Shown here: in pieces, positions 26,701 to 39,056 of the stretch | Numbering within the stretch: the stretch's first letter is position 1 | How the letters are laid out: each line of letters opens with the position of its first letter | Assembly: GCF_000524195.1 (NCBI RefSeq) | Contig: NW_020170411.1 | Location: 401,204-465,203 of the forward strand | Origin: Echinococcus granulosus | Lineage: Eukaryota > Platyhelminthes > Cestoda > Cyclophyllidea > Taeniidae | Length of the DNA stretch: 64,000 nt | Reading direction: 5' to 3' | Made by a program: the position numbers and the translations under genes | Notes under the pieces: model-generated | Seen by the model: the letters and a program-made list of their open reading frames with translations, nothing else | Database searches by the model: none | What the model was told of the DNA's origin: nothing

Positions 26701-29700
26701 ATCCCGGTGTGTGAGTGTGTCCTCTTCAACTACTTTTTTTGTGCTGGGCACTTAGTCAGTGCAGCTTGCGCGCAAGTGGGGGGTTGAGGGATTAATTGGA
26801 GCAGAGGGCCATGCCTTGCAGCCTCTGGGGGCACTCTTTACCTTTAGTGTATTTCGTACAGGGGGAGCAGGGCACAGTACAAAATGATTGGTGATGCAAT
26901 AAAGCCTCTTCGTCGCTTTAAAGGGATCCGAACCTCAGCCGTTATTTCCTGACACATGCTTTAGCTACTTCCCTTGAGAAAGCAAAACGGCTCATGAGGC
27001 TCTCTGAACGCATCTGCACACTTAATGCGTTGAAGTATTGTTAGAGTGCGTGAGAAGTTGTTTTAATCGGAGTTTTTATGACATCCTGTTACCAACCTTA
27101 GAAGCATTATGAAAGACGAGAAACCTCTCTCTCTCTAGTCCCAATGGTGTGTTTCTTATGCAGCACAGCCTCTCTACAAAGAAACTATCTTATTTGAATG
27201 GAGAAGACTAAATTTCGCCAATAATCTTATCACGAACTAGACATTAAAAGTGATAAAGCCTAAATTATGTATTTTTTTCATCCTTTGGACAAAGAAATCC
27301 TGCTGCATACCAACTTTTTTAGTTGCTATATTAGGAATATCGGAACATTATCGTTTGTATTCTTTCGATTGTATTCCCATTTATTAAAGCATCCTCCAGA
27401 CGGAAATTAAATGTTGTTTGCGAAACAGTTGGCAAATCATTTCGTGGGTACCATACCATCGTGAGATCCCATCCACTCAGTATTCTCTTGCCTCCCACTT
27501 ATATTCCTTCCTGATTGTTTAACTCTTAAACTACTTTTGTGTGAGAATATTAAATTTCCACTCTCTATTTAGGCACGACTAGTGTGGATGTGTGAATAAG
27601 GCAGGTATTCACACTCTCTAAAACAAGCATGTCCTCAAGTGATTTGGTGTCTTATTTTATTTTCAGGCTGCGCATAAAGAATCCCACCCCAGAGGACTTT
27701 GGGGCATACACCTGCGCCGCTGAAAATGCTGGAGGAAAGCGCTCCACGACAGCCTGGTTCTTACCCCAGCAAAGACAGAGTGAGTGACTTTCCTCCTTGC
27801 CCATTAAATCCTCATCAGACTGCACAACAGCGGAACAAAGCTGCAATCTGAGATGTTATTATCTAAAAAACCCGATCTTTATGTTGCAAGTGACTCACCA
27901 CATGCACTCTCTCATCGTGGTGATTAATTGTGAGGGGACATCTACCTCATGGGCATTCTTTAAACATTAATCTCCAACTTTCTCCTTTTAGTTCCTCTCT
28001 CATCCCCTCAATCTGGATGGTCGGTCAAGAACACACACTCGTGAGTCTTACACTTTTATTCCTGAAATTTCCTTTTGTTACATTTCCCTCTTACATATGC
28101 GATAAACGAAGCTGTAGGGTTTGGGCCTGAAACAGAAAAAAGGAATTACACGGTAACAGAAATGAACTTAAAGCCTTTGAAGTTTTCTGCCCCCAATCTG
28201 AATCAACCATTAATCACCGGGTTTACTAGCTATCTACAAGCTGTGCATTGCTTGTCATTCGCCAAACATGCCTTTTTGAGAGGGCAGCTCATTGCCACGT
28301 TATATAGCGCTGGCGTGAGAATCAGGCCGATCCGTTTCTTTCATTGCGATTTTTGTATTAGTTTAGGAGCGCATTCCCGAAATCCCACATGAGTCTTTCG
28401 ATTGTGCCAAAATAACGCGAACAGTCTCGTGATGCAAATGCTCCAACTTCTGCATCATGCTGTAAGGAAGAATAAATACATCGTCTTCCAGGAGCTATCT
28501 AATGCCATTTGGAAAATCTGATGCTTTGGTGGATTTTGACTTCCAGGCTCGTCATATTTTCCTACCTGTTAACTTTACGCAATATAAATCCAGTCAATTT
28601 TCCCTTTTCATTTGCAAAAAAACGGCAGCAAAATCAAAATAATTGATTCCGCTTTCAACAAATTGTCTATGTTGTGAGTAATTGAGGTACCGACCTGCGC
28701 CTTAAAGGCTTAAAAAACTCGACCAGCTTACGGTTGCCCATGCGTCAGCTCCAGACACAGCCGTTTTTTTCTCGAATTTCGAAGAGAAGGCGAAGTTGCT
28801 GGGATTGTCGAAACGACTGATGTCACTGGGTTTTAAAGAGCCCATTTTAAGTGTTGCCGCCTCACATTACAAAATCGTATGTTGTGCGCGCGGGTGAGCA
28901 CGCACAAAAATATCCTGATTTTATCACCATCTGGAGAGATTTTTTTGCAAGAGGCTCTAGTGACGGAAAATCGCAAAGCATTGGCCTCTGTGGTGGGATA
29001 TTGGTTGGTGAGGTTGGGTTTACCATTTTTTATTTTTATTTAGCGACACGGAATCGAGGAGTGGGTTTTGTCAAATCTTCCAGAGTAACGTCTGCGTCCG
29101 CTACCTAAATGGCCACCGCGTCTATGTGTCGAATCTGCTTCATCAAACGTTGGTCGAACAACAAATTTCAAAGTGTAAGAATCCTTTTTCCAATGTTGTT
29201 ATTTTTGGCGGCACGATTTTAACCCTATGCGCTCTAGGAAAGAAATAATTTGGTCTTTCAAATTTGCCGTTTTTTTTGGTGAATCAATTCAAGGGAAGGC
29301 AAGCGGCAAAGCGACGCTTCAACGAGTAATTATATGGAGTGTGACATATTTAGCCCATTTATGAAATTGTATTATCGTAACTACTTCTACCTTTTATGGT
29401 AGCCCATGGGAAGAGTTATCACCAAGTTCTCCTCAGGCTACTAGTTCCTTCAGCAGTATATTATAAGGGATTACAAAACTATTTCCTTATTACTATGGAT
29501 AGCTAGCACTAGCCTCTAGTTTCAGTACCTATGCTGCCAACATCCATTAGCTCCTAGTTTGGTAATACAGGCACTATATATTTGCAATTTTCATTCATTC
29601 GAACCATCATTCCGCTTACATTACTACAAAATGAAGTCGCAAATCTTGTAAATGTGGAAGGTAGTGGCTCTTGCATGTGTGTGACCAGTTGGAAAAATGT

Positions 29701-32700
29701 AGTTAAATAATTTGAATATTTTCATTTCATTTCACCTTGTAAATGTTGACGTATCGGCAAAACTTAGCTCTCTAAATTTAAAAAGCTAGCTTGCTTATCC
29801 GTGAGTTTATGGAAGAAATCAACTTCAAGCATCTAAGAATCCGACTGATGAATATTTCACCCATATGAGAGTGGCAAAAAATCTGGTATTTCACACCGGC
29901 AACAAGAAATCTGATATGCCAGTTGAGTTGCTTTTGACAGACCTGTGCTTTATGCAAACTGTGGACTGGGTTGCTGGGGCTGTCCCATCCTCTCTCCCCA
30001 ACCTTGTCACCTGGTGTTCCTCGTGGTGCTGATGTTGTACGAGAACTCTGCTGGTGGCAGGGTTGTGATTAATATCCGACAGAAGCGGGTGAATCAATGT
30101 GACGATGAAAGCGTTGGTGTTACTTTCTTTTCCAGCCACCACTCCCATCACTTAACGGCCCTAATTTCAATGGAACTGACTGACTCATTGTCACCTTTGG
30201 TCGGACAGACAGGGGGGACCTTTGCAGGCCTATTTGAAAATGCTAAACATTCCCCAATTACTCATTGCCCACGTTGACTTGGTCCTCAAAGATTCTACAC
30301 AATCTCCGGTGTATTTTTTTTCATCGTAGTCTGTCCGGTTGGTAGTTGCCATCGTTTCTGGTTAATGTATTTCCTACATAGTTTTGGCTTTTAGTTTGAT
30401 ACATTCCTTAACTATTCATTGAACTCGACAACAAAGTAGCTACATAAATAATCTCCTTAATCCAGTAGGAGTCGAATGGCCGATTTTATTTATGGAAGAC
30501 ACAGTCCATTTACCTTCGCTTCTCTGGGCATGTCTCTCCATCGGGTGGTCAGGTTGCTTTCTCTCTACCTCTCTCCTGCAAGTCAGTTAGAATGAGAACA
30601 ACTGCTGGAACTACTGTTGAAAGTGGTGGCAGGAGGAGGAGCGGAGGGGAAGAGGAGAGGCAGTGTGAGTCACGGTCCAGTGTGTCCCTGGGTTTTGATT
30701 TCGCAACTCTGAAGCGGTGGGAGATGGATTTGTTCCCCTGAAAGGGGAAAAAGTCATGTCTTCCTCGTCCTTTCTCCAACTTCTTTTATTTAATGCGCAT
30801 AGGTTTGTGTCAAACGCTGGTTGGTCAAATAAAATTCTCCTTTTTCCCAATTAATCTACTCCATTGCCATTGCAGGTACATGCGAACTATACGCTACTTA
30901 GCTAGGTTTAAGTAGCGTGGATCAGAATTCCGGCCTTCCAAGTGTTATCTTAACCATTCAGTAATGGCATTTGGGATGCAGCACCTCGAGTCTATTAGCA
31001 TGATTGGAGAGACATGCCGCCGCGAAAAATACTGTCGCCGAGGATTGAGGAGCCCAATAAGTCGAACATACAATTAAACAAAACATCCAATGACTGCAAA
31101 ATTGCACTTTATTTCATTCTAATTTCCTTGGTGAATAAATAGCTTACGCCTTTTTTATAAAAGCCTAATACAAGGTAAGTGTAGTAGCAGTTTTTCGGAT
31201 ACTTGTAACAGCACTAAGGCTCAGGCGATTAATGAAAGCAGCCATATGTGAATTATGACAAATTAATTATTACCTTTTGTGCATTGAATCAATCTGTGGT
31301 TAAAATTTATTTCAACTTTTTATTCGGCGGTTTGGTCGGAGGTTTTTTTCTCACCCGTTTCCATTTCATTTTTGTGACCAAAACAGCACTCCTTTGGCTG
31401 TCCATATGCCGTAGGCCCTTTTCCCTGCTACTGATCTCAATCCAACACATACAAACAAAATTGCCTCAAATAATACTAGTTTTGTATAAAGTTTTCAAAT
31501 TGCGGAAAATGTTTGAGTACATAGACGCAGTTAGTTTCTTACATGGTGGTTAATTTTCTAGGGGAAAAGTGGTTCGTTACTCCCCAAGGTCGATAAAATT
31601 AATGACTAATTAACGTTGACTCCCCTCTCTCTCAACTTTGTTCTGATTTTTAAAGGGTGCGATATGCTTTCTAGTAGAATAGGCGATATATTTTAAGAAT
31701 AAAACTAAAAAGGTGGAATCATACTGAATAGCATTTACGATTGGTATAGAGAAAGTTACCCTGGGTTTTGATGCCTTTACTTGTGTGAATAGTGATTGCC
31801 TCGGCAACGTTGCGCAAGTGGCATTCGGATGACAAGGACTGTATGGGTCGGATAATGGAGGCGACATGCTACTACCACTTTCCCATCTGTCCGCCACCCG
31901 TCGAAGTGAGTAAGAAGGCAGTGGATTCTGAGGTGGCCGCCAGGCGGCGTCTCTGCCGTGACGAATGCCACCTCATTACCAAGGGCGAATGCAGTGAGAT
32001 CTACGACCGTCTTCTCCAAGACTCTCAGTCCCAAGGTAATACTGCCCTCTTTCAGGACCAGGTTTGCAATTAGTTGTGACGTGATAGCATCCCCCAAATG
32101 GTGCCGTACTACGCCTTTACCTAAGTCTCTGGTGCTGTATGCTTAGAAAATGGTCGAAATTTTCTAGTTTCTCTCGCTCTGACAATTTCACAAATAGAAG
32201 TAGTACTCTCTCGGATGATTTATTCGGGTCTTATACCTCTTAACTGCTATATTTGTTGGATGGTAAAGCCATTTGCTTTGACAGTGGACAGTGCTGCACA
32301 GAGCATAGGAGTCCGATTTCAATCCGTGCGCTGCGTAGATCCCACCTTGCGTCTCTGCCTTGACCGCTCCCGATATTATAACGAACATTAGATTAATTTA
32401 TACGGTAAAAAGATTCATCTAATCACATCTTCTGTTAGGCAATACATGCTGGTAAACTTTGCCCAAAAGGACTAGAAGAAACTCGTGTTACGTGAAGAGT
32501 ATGTTCCAGTAATAATAGTGTGAAAGGCAAGCTGTGGTCGTATAAAAGACAACTTTGCAAGTGGATTGAAGTGGATATTACCGTAAACAATCTCTGAAAA
32601 GTGGTTTGATGTCTCTTTTTTTGATAAAGTGAACCCAAAACAGCGCTAGATTATGGTCAAGAACCATCCTAGTCTAAGGTACTCGTTGGCGAATCCGAAT

Positions 32701-35700
32701 AAAATATGACAATCGAAAATGTGGTGTTGATTGGAGATAAAGATTATCTGCCCAGGTTGCGACGGACGCATGAACCCCAAATCCTTAAAAAATAACAAAA
32801 GATTTTGGTAGTTATGTGGGAAATGCTATACGTTTTATAGAAATAGGAGGAGAGTTTAGAATACTTTTCAAAATTGCGGGGCCGGTCCACACTTGCATTG
32901 CAGAAGTATTCTAAGGTTAATTTTGTGATGAGCATCCTTAATAATGCAATGTTTTTACCTGACAAAATAAAAGTTCGTACCACAAATATGAAATAGAGAG
33001 ATTGCGGGTACCAGAAAGCCCTCTAGTTCGTCAAGGCATGTCAATTTTTAGTCCCTTATTCTTATTCGCTGCACCATAGAAGGGGAAGTGGTTAAACGCT
33101 GGCACACCCCGAGATCCACTATTTGACTATTTTGTGAAAAATGGCAAATACATGGAGCATAGCAGGATTTTTCTGTGTGACTATAATAAGTAATAATTAA
33201 CATGTTTTTTTATTAATCAATATGCGTTTAGTAATTGACATATGTTTCGCTCATAATATCAGCGAACATATAATTCATCCTTTGCAATCCTGTGTTGGGT
33301 GCTGACTTCAACGTGTTCGCTCATCTATAGTGTGAAGCAAATTGTACTCAAAAAGCCGTTTTAGATGTTCCAGTATGTGTACATGTACGGGAAAGCCATT
33401 TATTTTTCAACGATGAATCGCGGCCAAAGTGGTCTGTTGATTCATATGCTTTCATCAGGACACGTGTGCGCCAAATAGTAACTAGTTGCGAAAAGTTGCT
33501 TTAGGGCAGATAATCGTGCAGGTATGTGGGAACCCCCCACTCCACGTCCTCTATGTAGGTTGCTAGTCTTTGTTTAATGGAGAGCAGGTTCATGGCTGTA
33601 TAATGCAAACACACATCACACACACCAAGGTGTTCAGTGTATCCATGATGGCTGATGATTCATTTACACAAAGGGAGCGGGGTGGGTGCGTGTTTGTGTT
33701 TTATCTGTTTCAGTTTTTCTTTTTGTCTCCTCTTTGTCTTTTTAGCCTCTACTCCGAGGCTTCTCATGGACTGCAATAACCTACCGCAATTCGATCCCGA
33801 ACATCCAGACACTTGCCTTAGAACGGGCTCTCGACCACCTGTTCCTGATCTCACAGGTACCTTCAATCAGTCGCCTCGACTCTTCCTCTCTCTGCGATTT
33901 GATGACGCCACTGCTTCATCATTTTGCAGACTTGATCAGTAATCCCAAACCTGGGGTGGTACCCAAGCACATGGACAACTCAAAGCTGCAGAAGGGTCCA
34001 GCCCAGACCACGCAGTCACCGGATCTTCTTCCCCTTTTTATTTCATTTGGAGTGCTCATCCTCCTTGCGCTCATAATGATTCTCATCTGCTTCGTCTGCC
34101 GTCGCTCACACAGCGGCTACTCGAATGGCGTCTTCACTGGAGGATCACAGGCTATGGGCTCCTTCTGCGGCAAGGCGGCTACGGTTGGAAAGAAGCAACA
34201 GGGTCGCCACCTCCACGCTCAAAATGCAGTCGAGATGAAGCAGCCCATCCCCGAGATCAGTGCGTGTCCGGAGACGGCTCCATTCGTGGTCAACACCTTT
34301 CCCACGGCCACGTCACCCAACCTCGAGAGAAGAGTGGCGCCGGACCAGCAGCAACAACGACAGTACCATCAATACCAGACACCCAAAAGTGTCATACTCG
34401 CTCCCCCGCCCACCTCTCCTGCACCCCCACCACCGCCACCACCACCACCACTGACCTACTCTCCCATCGATCCGGCCAATTATCGGGCATTCACGCAGGT
34501 GTTTGCTTCCCAAACAGATTGCGAAATGGATGGGGGTGAGAGACAGTTTCTCGTAGTTAACAACACTCTCTTCAACCGACAGGCAGATATTTCTCATCAA
34601 CTCGATCGTAGCTCTGGGTCGCCTGAGAACGTCGATCGCTCTTTGAAGACTGTCAACTATCCGCTTGTTCAAATCAAGTTGGTTTCCTTTTAAAACACTC
34701 CCCTTTGCTCATACACCGACAGTAGATAATACAGCCTGTTCTTTATTGTAGATTCGGTGATAGGATTGGACAAGGCGTATTTGGACCCGTGTACGCGGGA
34801 GAGTTGCAAGCGTCTAGCGATTATGAGAATAGCAAGCCAACGCCGTTGGTGATTAAAACGTTATCTCCAGGAGCACCAGCTGCTATGCAAACTGATTTCC
34901 GACGTGAGGTAAACATAATGGCAGAGTTGAATCACCCGAACCTCTTGGGCATATTTGGTGTCAGTTTGCAACAGCCTCCATGGTGTATGCTCTTTGAGAC
35001 ACCACTCTATGGCGATCTTCACGAGGTTCTTTTGGCTGCTCGACCCTCTTCCGACGATGGCGGCTGGTCGTCTACTGCGAGCGCTTCTAATACGTGGCCG
35101 CGGAATCAGCAGCTCAATGAAGGTGACCGCTTCCATGTTGCTTTCCAGGTGGCCTCTGGAATGGAATACCTCTCTAGGAACCACTTCATTCATCGCGACC
35201 TTGCCGCGCGAAACGTCACTGTAGGGGAGCACTTGCTGTGCAAAATCACTGACCTCGGATTGGCACGTGATTCATACGCTATGGATTACTACCGTGTTCC
35301 TGCTGCAAATAACCTTCTTTTGCCCGTCCGCTGGATGCCAATCGATGCGATACTCCACAGCCGCTTTAGTGTGGAGTCTGACGTATGGGCATTTGGCGTG
35401 TTGCTATGGGAAATTTGGACGGATGGAGTGCGACCCTACCATCTCTATTCGGACGCAGAGGTTATAGATTTGGTTCAATCACGCTACCTCCTTCCCTGTC
35501 CACACAACTGCCTCCCTCAGGTCTACGCGCTGATGGTAGATTGCTGGAATGAGGTGGGTTTGAAACGTCCCTCGTTCGAGGAAGTGCTATCGCGACTGTC
35601 GCTATGTGACCACGAAGCGCTGGGGAGAGATCCTACGAGCGGAACGGATAAGGGAACCGTGCTCACGAACACCTTCCCAATGTCAAGAGCGATAGACCTC

Positions 35701-36048
35701 ACAGGCACTAATACCTGCAGTCACTCGGGCGACTCCGGAAAGACAAATTCCACAGACGTGTCTACAGAACGACCAGCCTCGCAGCGTGTCTCCTCGGTCC
35801 CCATGCCGATTATGGTCGGTGTGGATGGGAGCAGCGGCGGTGGTGGTGCTCTAGAACTACTGTCCAGTGACGTAAATCGCCGCTCGACGAATTATCCCCT
35901 TGGACCACGTCCGGTGACTACGGGCGCTAACAGTACGAATGGAAAGCCCTTCCTCTTTACCACCTCTTCATCCTCTACCTCTGTCACTGCCACCGGTACT
36001 GGCGGCAACTCGCTCCTCTACTCGTCTGATGCGGCTCGGATGGTGTGA
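20720..36048 (+). CDS. ROR: ROR-family receptor tyrosine kinase (Ig, Frizzled CRD, TM, kinase; no kringle)
   Basis: Predicted single-pass Wnt-type receptor. Proposed exons: 20720-21005 (donor at 21032 also keeps frame), 24696-24882, 27667-27783, 29044-29174, 31793-32035, 33746-33856, 33930-34677, 34752-36048; total 1039 aa (1048 with the alternative). Start chosen because a hydrophobic signal peptide follows at once (MTLFAQICLILLLAV). Order: acidic Asp-rich stretch about 70-85; Ig domain about 100-190 (RFLC, ITWY, DFGAYTC); Frizzled cysteine-rich domain about 200-345 with all ten cysteines; transmembrane helix about 391-412; proline-rich juxtamembrane segment; kinase about 608-890; Ser/Thr/Gly-rich tail. 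Kinase motifs: GQGVFG loop, Lys643 (VIKT), HRDLAARN at 755, DLG at 775, DYYR activation loop. DLG and the kinase-insert layout match ROR1/ROR2 rather than MUSK or TRK. The kringle found between CRD and membrane in other RORs is missing. Family call is strong; exon 1 and exon 3 borders are the weak points. Confidence 0.93.
21033..24695 (+). other. ROR intron 1
   Basis: Large first intron, beginning at 21006 or 21033 depending on the donor used. It ends in a pyrimidine-rich acceptor, CCCACAG, at 24695. Nothing coding is recognised inside. GC-richer stretches near 22490-22700 and 22740-22950 may be decayed repeats, but I could not match them to a family. Confidence 0.65.
24883..27666 (+). other. 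ROR intron 2, splitting the Ig domain
   Basis: Begins with GTGAGT and ends in TTATTTTCAG, phase 2. It interrupts the Ig domain after LWGSV. No gene is seen inside. Confidence 0.75.
27784..29043 (+). other. ROR intron 3 between Ig and Frizzled domains
   Basis: The strong acceptor ends at 29043 after a long T-rich tract. The frame requires the donor GTGACT at 27784; a better-looking GTGAGT lies 4 nt upstream at 27780. No other feature is recognised. Confidence 0.6.
29175..31792 (+). other. ROR intron 4 inside the Frizzled domain
   Basis: Donor GTAAGA, acceptor AATAG, phase 1. It separates the first two CRD cysteines from the rest. No coding content is seen; GC-rich fragments near 30560-30780 and 30890-31030 are unexplained. 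Confidence 0.7.
32036..33745 (+). other. ROR intron 5
   Basis: Donor GTAATA, acceptor CTTTTTAG, phase 1. It separates CRD cysteine 8 from cysteines 9 and 10. Nothing else is recognised inside. Confidence 0.7.
34411..34454 (+). repeat. proline-coding CCA/CCG tandem run in ROR
   Basis: Repeated CCN codons, mainly CCA, encode an uninterrupted run of nine prolines preceded by a Pro/Ala/Ser stretch. It sits between the transmembrane helix and the kinase. Such runs commonly bind SH3 or WW domains; here that is inference. Simple-sequence slippage could make its length vary between individuals. Confidence 0.8.
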
Positions 36049-36458
36049 AGAGCTTGAATGACGCCAGTCTTAGCTCTTTAATGATGTATACAGTAGCTCT
36101 TCGTGTATATACAATGCAACAAATCCCGTTTGGTCCACCAAAACGCCATGCCTCCTCTTCTCGTGCTCTTCCTCTCCCTTCATAAAATTACGTAACCGAT
36201 CCGCGATCTAGCAGCATCCAGAATCGTACTCCTGGGATACTCCTCTTCCCTACCTCACTCTCTTTGAAAGCCATCTCAAGGGAAATGGGAATGATGAGAT
36301 GTGTACCTTAGGTGTATGAGACGCTTTCCATGATTTACCCTACAAGAAAAGCAACCGTTTTTCTAATTTTATTTCGGAAGATGGAACTTTTCTAGTATGG
36401 ATGGGTTAAAGAAAACTAGCCTTTTATGGCACTTTATTCCCTGCAGAGTCACTGTGCG

Positions 36459-36464
36459 AATAAA
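36459..36464 (+). promoter_or_regulatory. poly(A) signal AATAAA, ROR
   Basis: Canonical AATAAA 411 nt after the ROR stop codon, with no competing signal noted closer. The distance is reasonable for a 3' untranslated region. Confidence 0.55.
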
Positions 36465-38278
36465 CATTATTAAACAGTCCTAGTTATGAATTGTTTACTT
36501 ACCTGGCGATATTATGAACTGGGATTTATGTGGGCGAGCTTGGATGTTGGTGAATTCCCAACCAGAGCAATCCGGAAATAGAGTAGAGTGCGGGCCTCTA
36601 TGCCAACAAGTTTGAGAAAGGTGAGGACGCGTACGTACGTAATTTCTGGCTAACTTTTCCCGCGGCCTTATAGTCTTTGATCGGCCTTGGCCCTAGAGTA
36701 ATTATTAGCAATCTTGAAGTCCCCGCGTGGTATTGGAGAATCGGGCGAATGGGACGAGAGGGCGTTTGCAGATGCTGTAGAAAATAAATTCTCCAGAGAA
36801 TAGAAGTGGGAACGCTTTCTGGGGTTGAAGACGCCTGCAGCACTAGTTTATTAGTGGGCATCCACCAACACTAATCGTTGGAGTGATATCGTGGTAAAGA
36901 TCTGCATACAGGTAGGTACACTGTTTATTCTTGAGGGAGCAACGAGTAATTGTTTAGGTAATGCGGACAGGCCATTAACTTTGAATAACAGTTTGAAAGG
37001 GTCATTCACATCAAGTCTTGCTGCTCCGAGATGTAGTAACCCTACAAACTATGTGAATATCTTGTTTCTTCCATTGACTAAAATACAATTTGCCAAGATT
37101 TCTAAAGAGGTGTTTTTAATGCAAGTAAAGCAGGCTTCTGGAATAGTGATTTCCAAAAAAACAAAAGCAGGTATGGAATCATTTTGAACAAATAACCTGG
37201 CGTTTGAAGAACCAAATCAAACTGAACCATATTATATCAATTTATAGAATCAAATGTGTCATTCCATAATCGGTAATTTTGTACTTCATTAAAGTCAAGA
37301 CATTTTCCTCATTAAAACTTAACCCGACTTGTTGAATATCATACAGCATAGTATGGGGTACCAGAATACAAATTGTACGTCAGATTTAGAAGTGGTAGTT
37401 TTTCTACGGAAGAAGGGTAGTTAATATCCTCAGCTGAGTTTAAGATACCCTAACGGTGTTGTTTTATCTGAATGACTTTCGTGTGACGGAAGCTAGCAGC
37501 TAATAAATGTCGGTAGTGGTGGAATTAAAGTTTTCTGCTAACCACAACCCGCATCTCTTCACACATTGCCCTTTCTGTGACTTCGGAAATGGCTAATCTT
37601 AGAGACATAGGTGAAACAAACTACACGGACAATTTATTGTGCAATCCAAGTTTGTGATAGGTGTAAATAGCAAAATAGTTATAACAAGCTTTTTTATTTA
37701 CAAGCAAAAGCGCAAAGTCGTTCGAGAAACGCTAAACTACCGAACGTGTGTTCAAACGGCCCTAAAATTGTTAATCGAGAAGGTCATTTGACAATTTAAA
37801 GGCAGCGCGAAGTTGCAAAAATTTATCGATCGATAAGTTGACAGTCAGGCGAAATGTCAGACGCTCTGCCCATGTAAGCGTTGCCTCGAAAACACTACTG
37901 CGCATTTTTTAACCAAACCAGATTTTTTGGCACCATTTCTGTCTTTCTTAAATGGGGAAAATAAGTTAAACTTAGGCATTTTATTGTATTTTATCATGAC
38001 TGGGAGTTGTCAAAAACAGAACATTTAATTGTACCATTTAACTAATTTTAATTGTCTCTATTGGAATATGAGTCGAAGAACAATCGTGAACTGTGAACTG
38101 GGAGGTAGCTGGGTTACTAATATCTACACGTTGACATAGTCTTCATCCTCTACTTGTGGTATCTTCCACACCTTACAGCTAATAACGTTTCTACCGGCAT
38201 TTGATGTGTGTAATTATTACTGACTAATTTGTTTACTTTTGGATGTCAATGTGGCAATCTTTACACTGGTATGCGGAG

Positions 38279-38325
38279 CTGGAGTGTAATTAACTGTTAG
38301 GAACAATTTTTAGAACTCCTAACAG
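38279..38325. repeat. 23-bp dispersed element plus hairpin
   Basis: Positions 38279-38301 match 45794-45816 at 22 of 23 bases. The end of the element also forms the left arm of a perfect 9-bp inverted repeat, CTGTTAGGA at 38294-38302 and TCCTAACAG at 38317-38325, with a 14-nt loop. No open frame accompanies it. It may be the end of a small non-autonomous repeat; two copies are too few to define a family. Confidence 0.45.
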
Positions 38326-39056
38326 CCTATGCATTTCTTTCGAAACAAACCAGACTTTCTCATAACAGATGTAAAATAGCAAAGAACATTAGCTCTCATC
38401 AAATGTTTATAGACTATTGAAATGACTTCTAATTTGTGGACTGAAAATCGGTCGAGTGCAGTATTTAGCAGATTAAGCTGGCGCTAGTCATTCCGTTTTC
38501 ATCGACAGGATTTGATGAGAAGATCTTGTAAAAATTTGCTATCGGGTTGCCCCTAGTGGCCAGAAATTCTTTTGGATCATTATCATCTCCACGGGGAATG
38601 GAGATTTTCCATTTCTGAAGTGCCGCAACTAATCAAGGAGGTTCGCAGTAGCTATTTGCCTGGTCTCCGCATATCGACCCCATCTCCTCAAATAAAGTGT
38701 ACCTCTGCCATCTTTCAATAACACTAAACATTCGCGTTCCCACATAACTACAAAAAACTTTCATCGAAAATGTTTATGAAGCAAAAAATATGCAGTCAGA
38801 AATAAATTAGTGGATTTGGAGAATACTGTGAAATAGATATTTTCACTAGAGGAACCTCATAAAATCAATTTCGGCTTAAACTCAACGTCAAAAGTCAGTG
38901 GAATAATAGAAAAAGAGTCTGCTCGTAGTGATTTTACGAACAAATTCCTTCAAATTACCTGCCAACGCTACTTTGGTATGCACATTTTCATAATAGAAAG
39001 AAGCATTTAGCGCCACCACGATATCTGTATAACAATGTTGTTTAAAATTGTGTAAG

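Larger units (their letters stand above)
36049..39056. other. 3' region of ROR and intergenic DNA
   Basis: Contains the likely ROR 3' untranslated region with a polyadenylation signal near 36459. The rest is AT-rich DNA with no recognised exon. The missing first coding exon of the radial spoke gene should lie somewhere to the left of 39057, but no convincing Met-containing exon with a matching splice phase was found. Confidence 0.6.

Noticed and set aside
28851..29108. 85-codon frame overlapping ROR exon 4
   Set aside because: Its downstream half is the wrong frame of the Frizzled-domain exon; it matters only as the product of the alternative donor discussed in the findings.
34313..34672. 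119-codon minus-strand frame rich in tryptophan and glycine
   Set aside because: It is the antisense of the proline-coding repeat in the ROR juxtamembrane exon.
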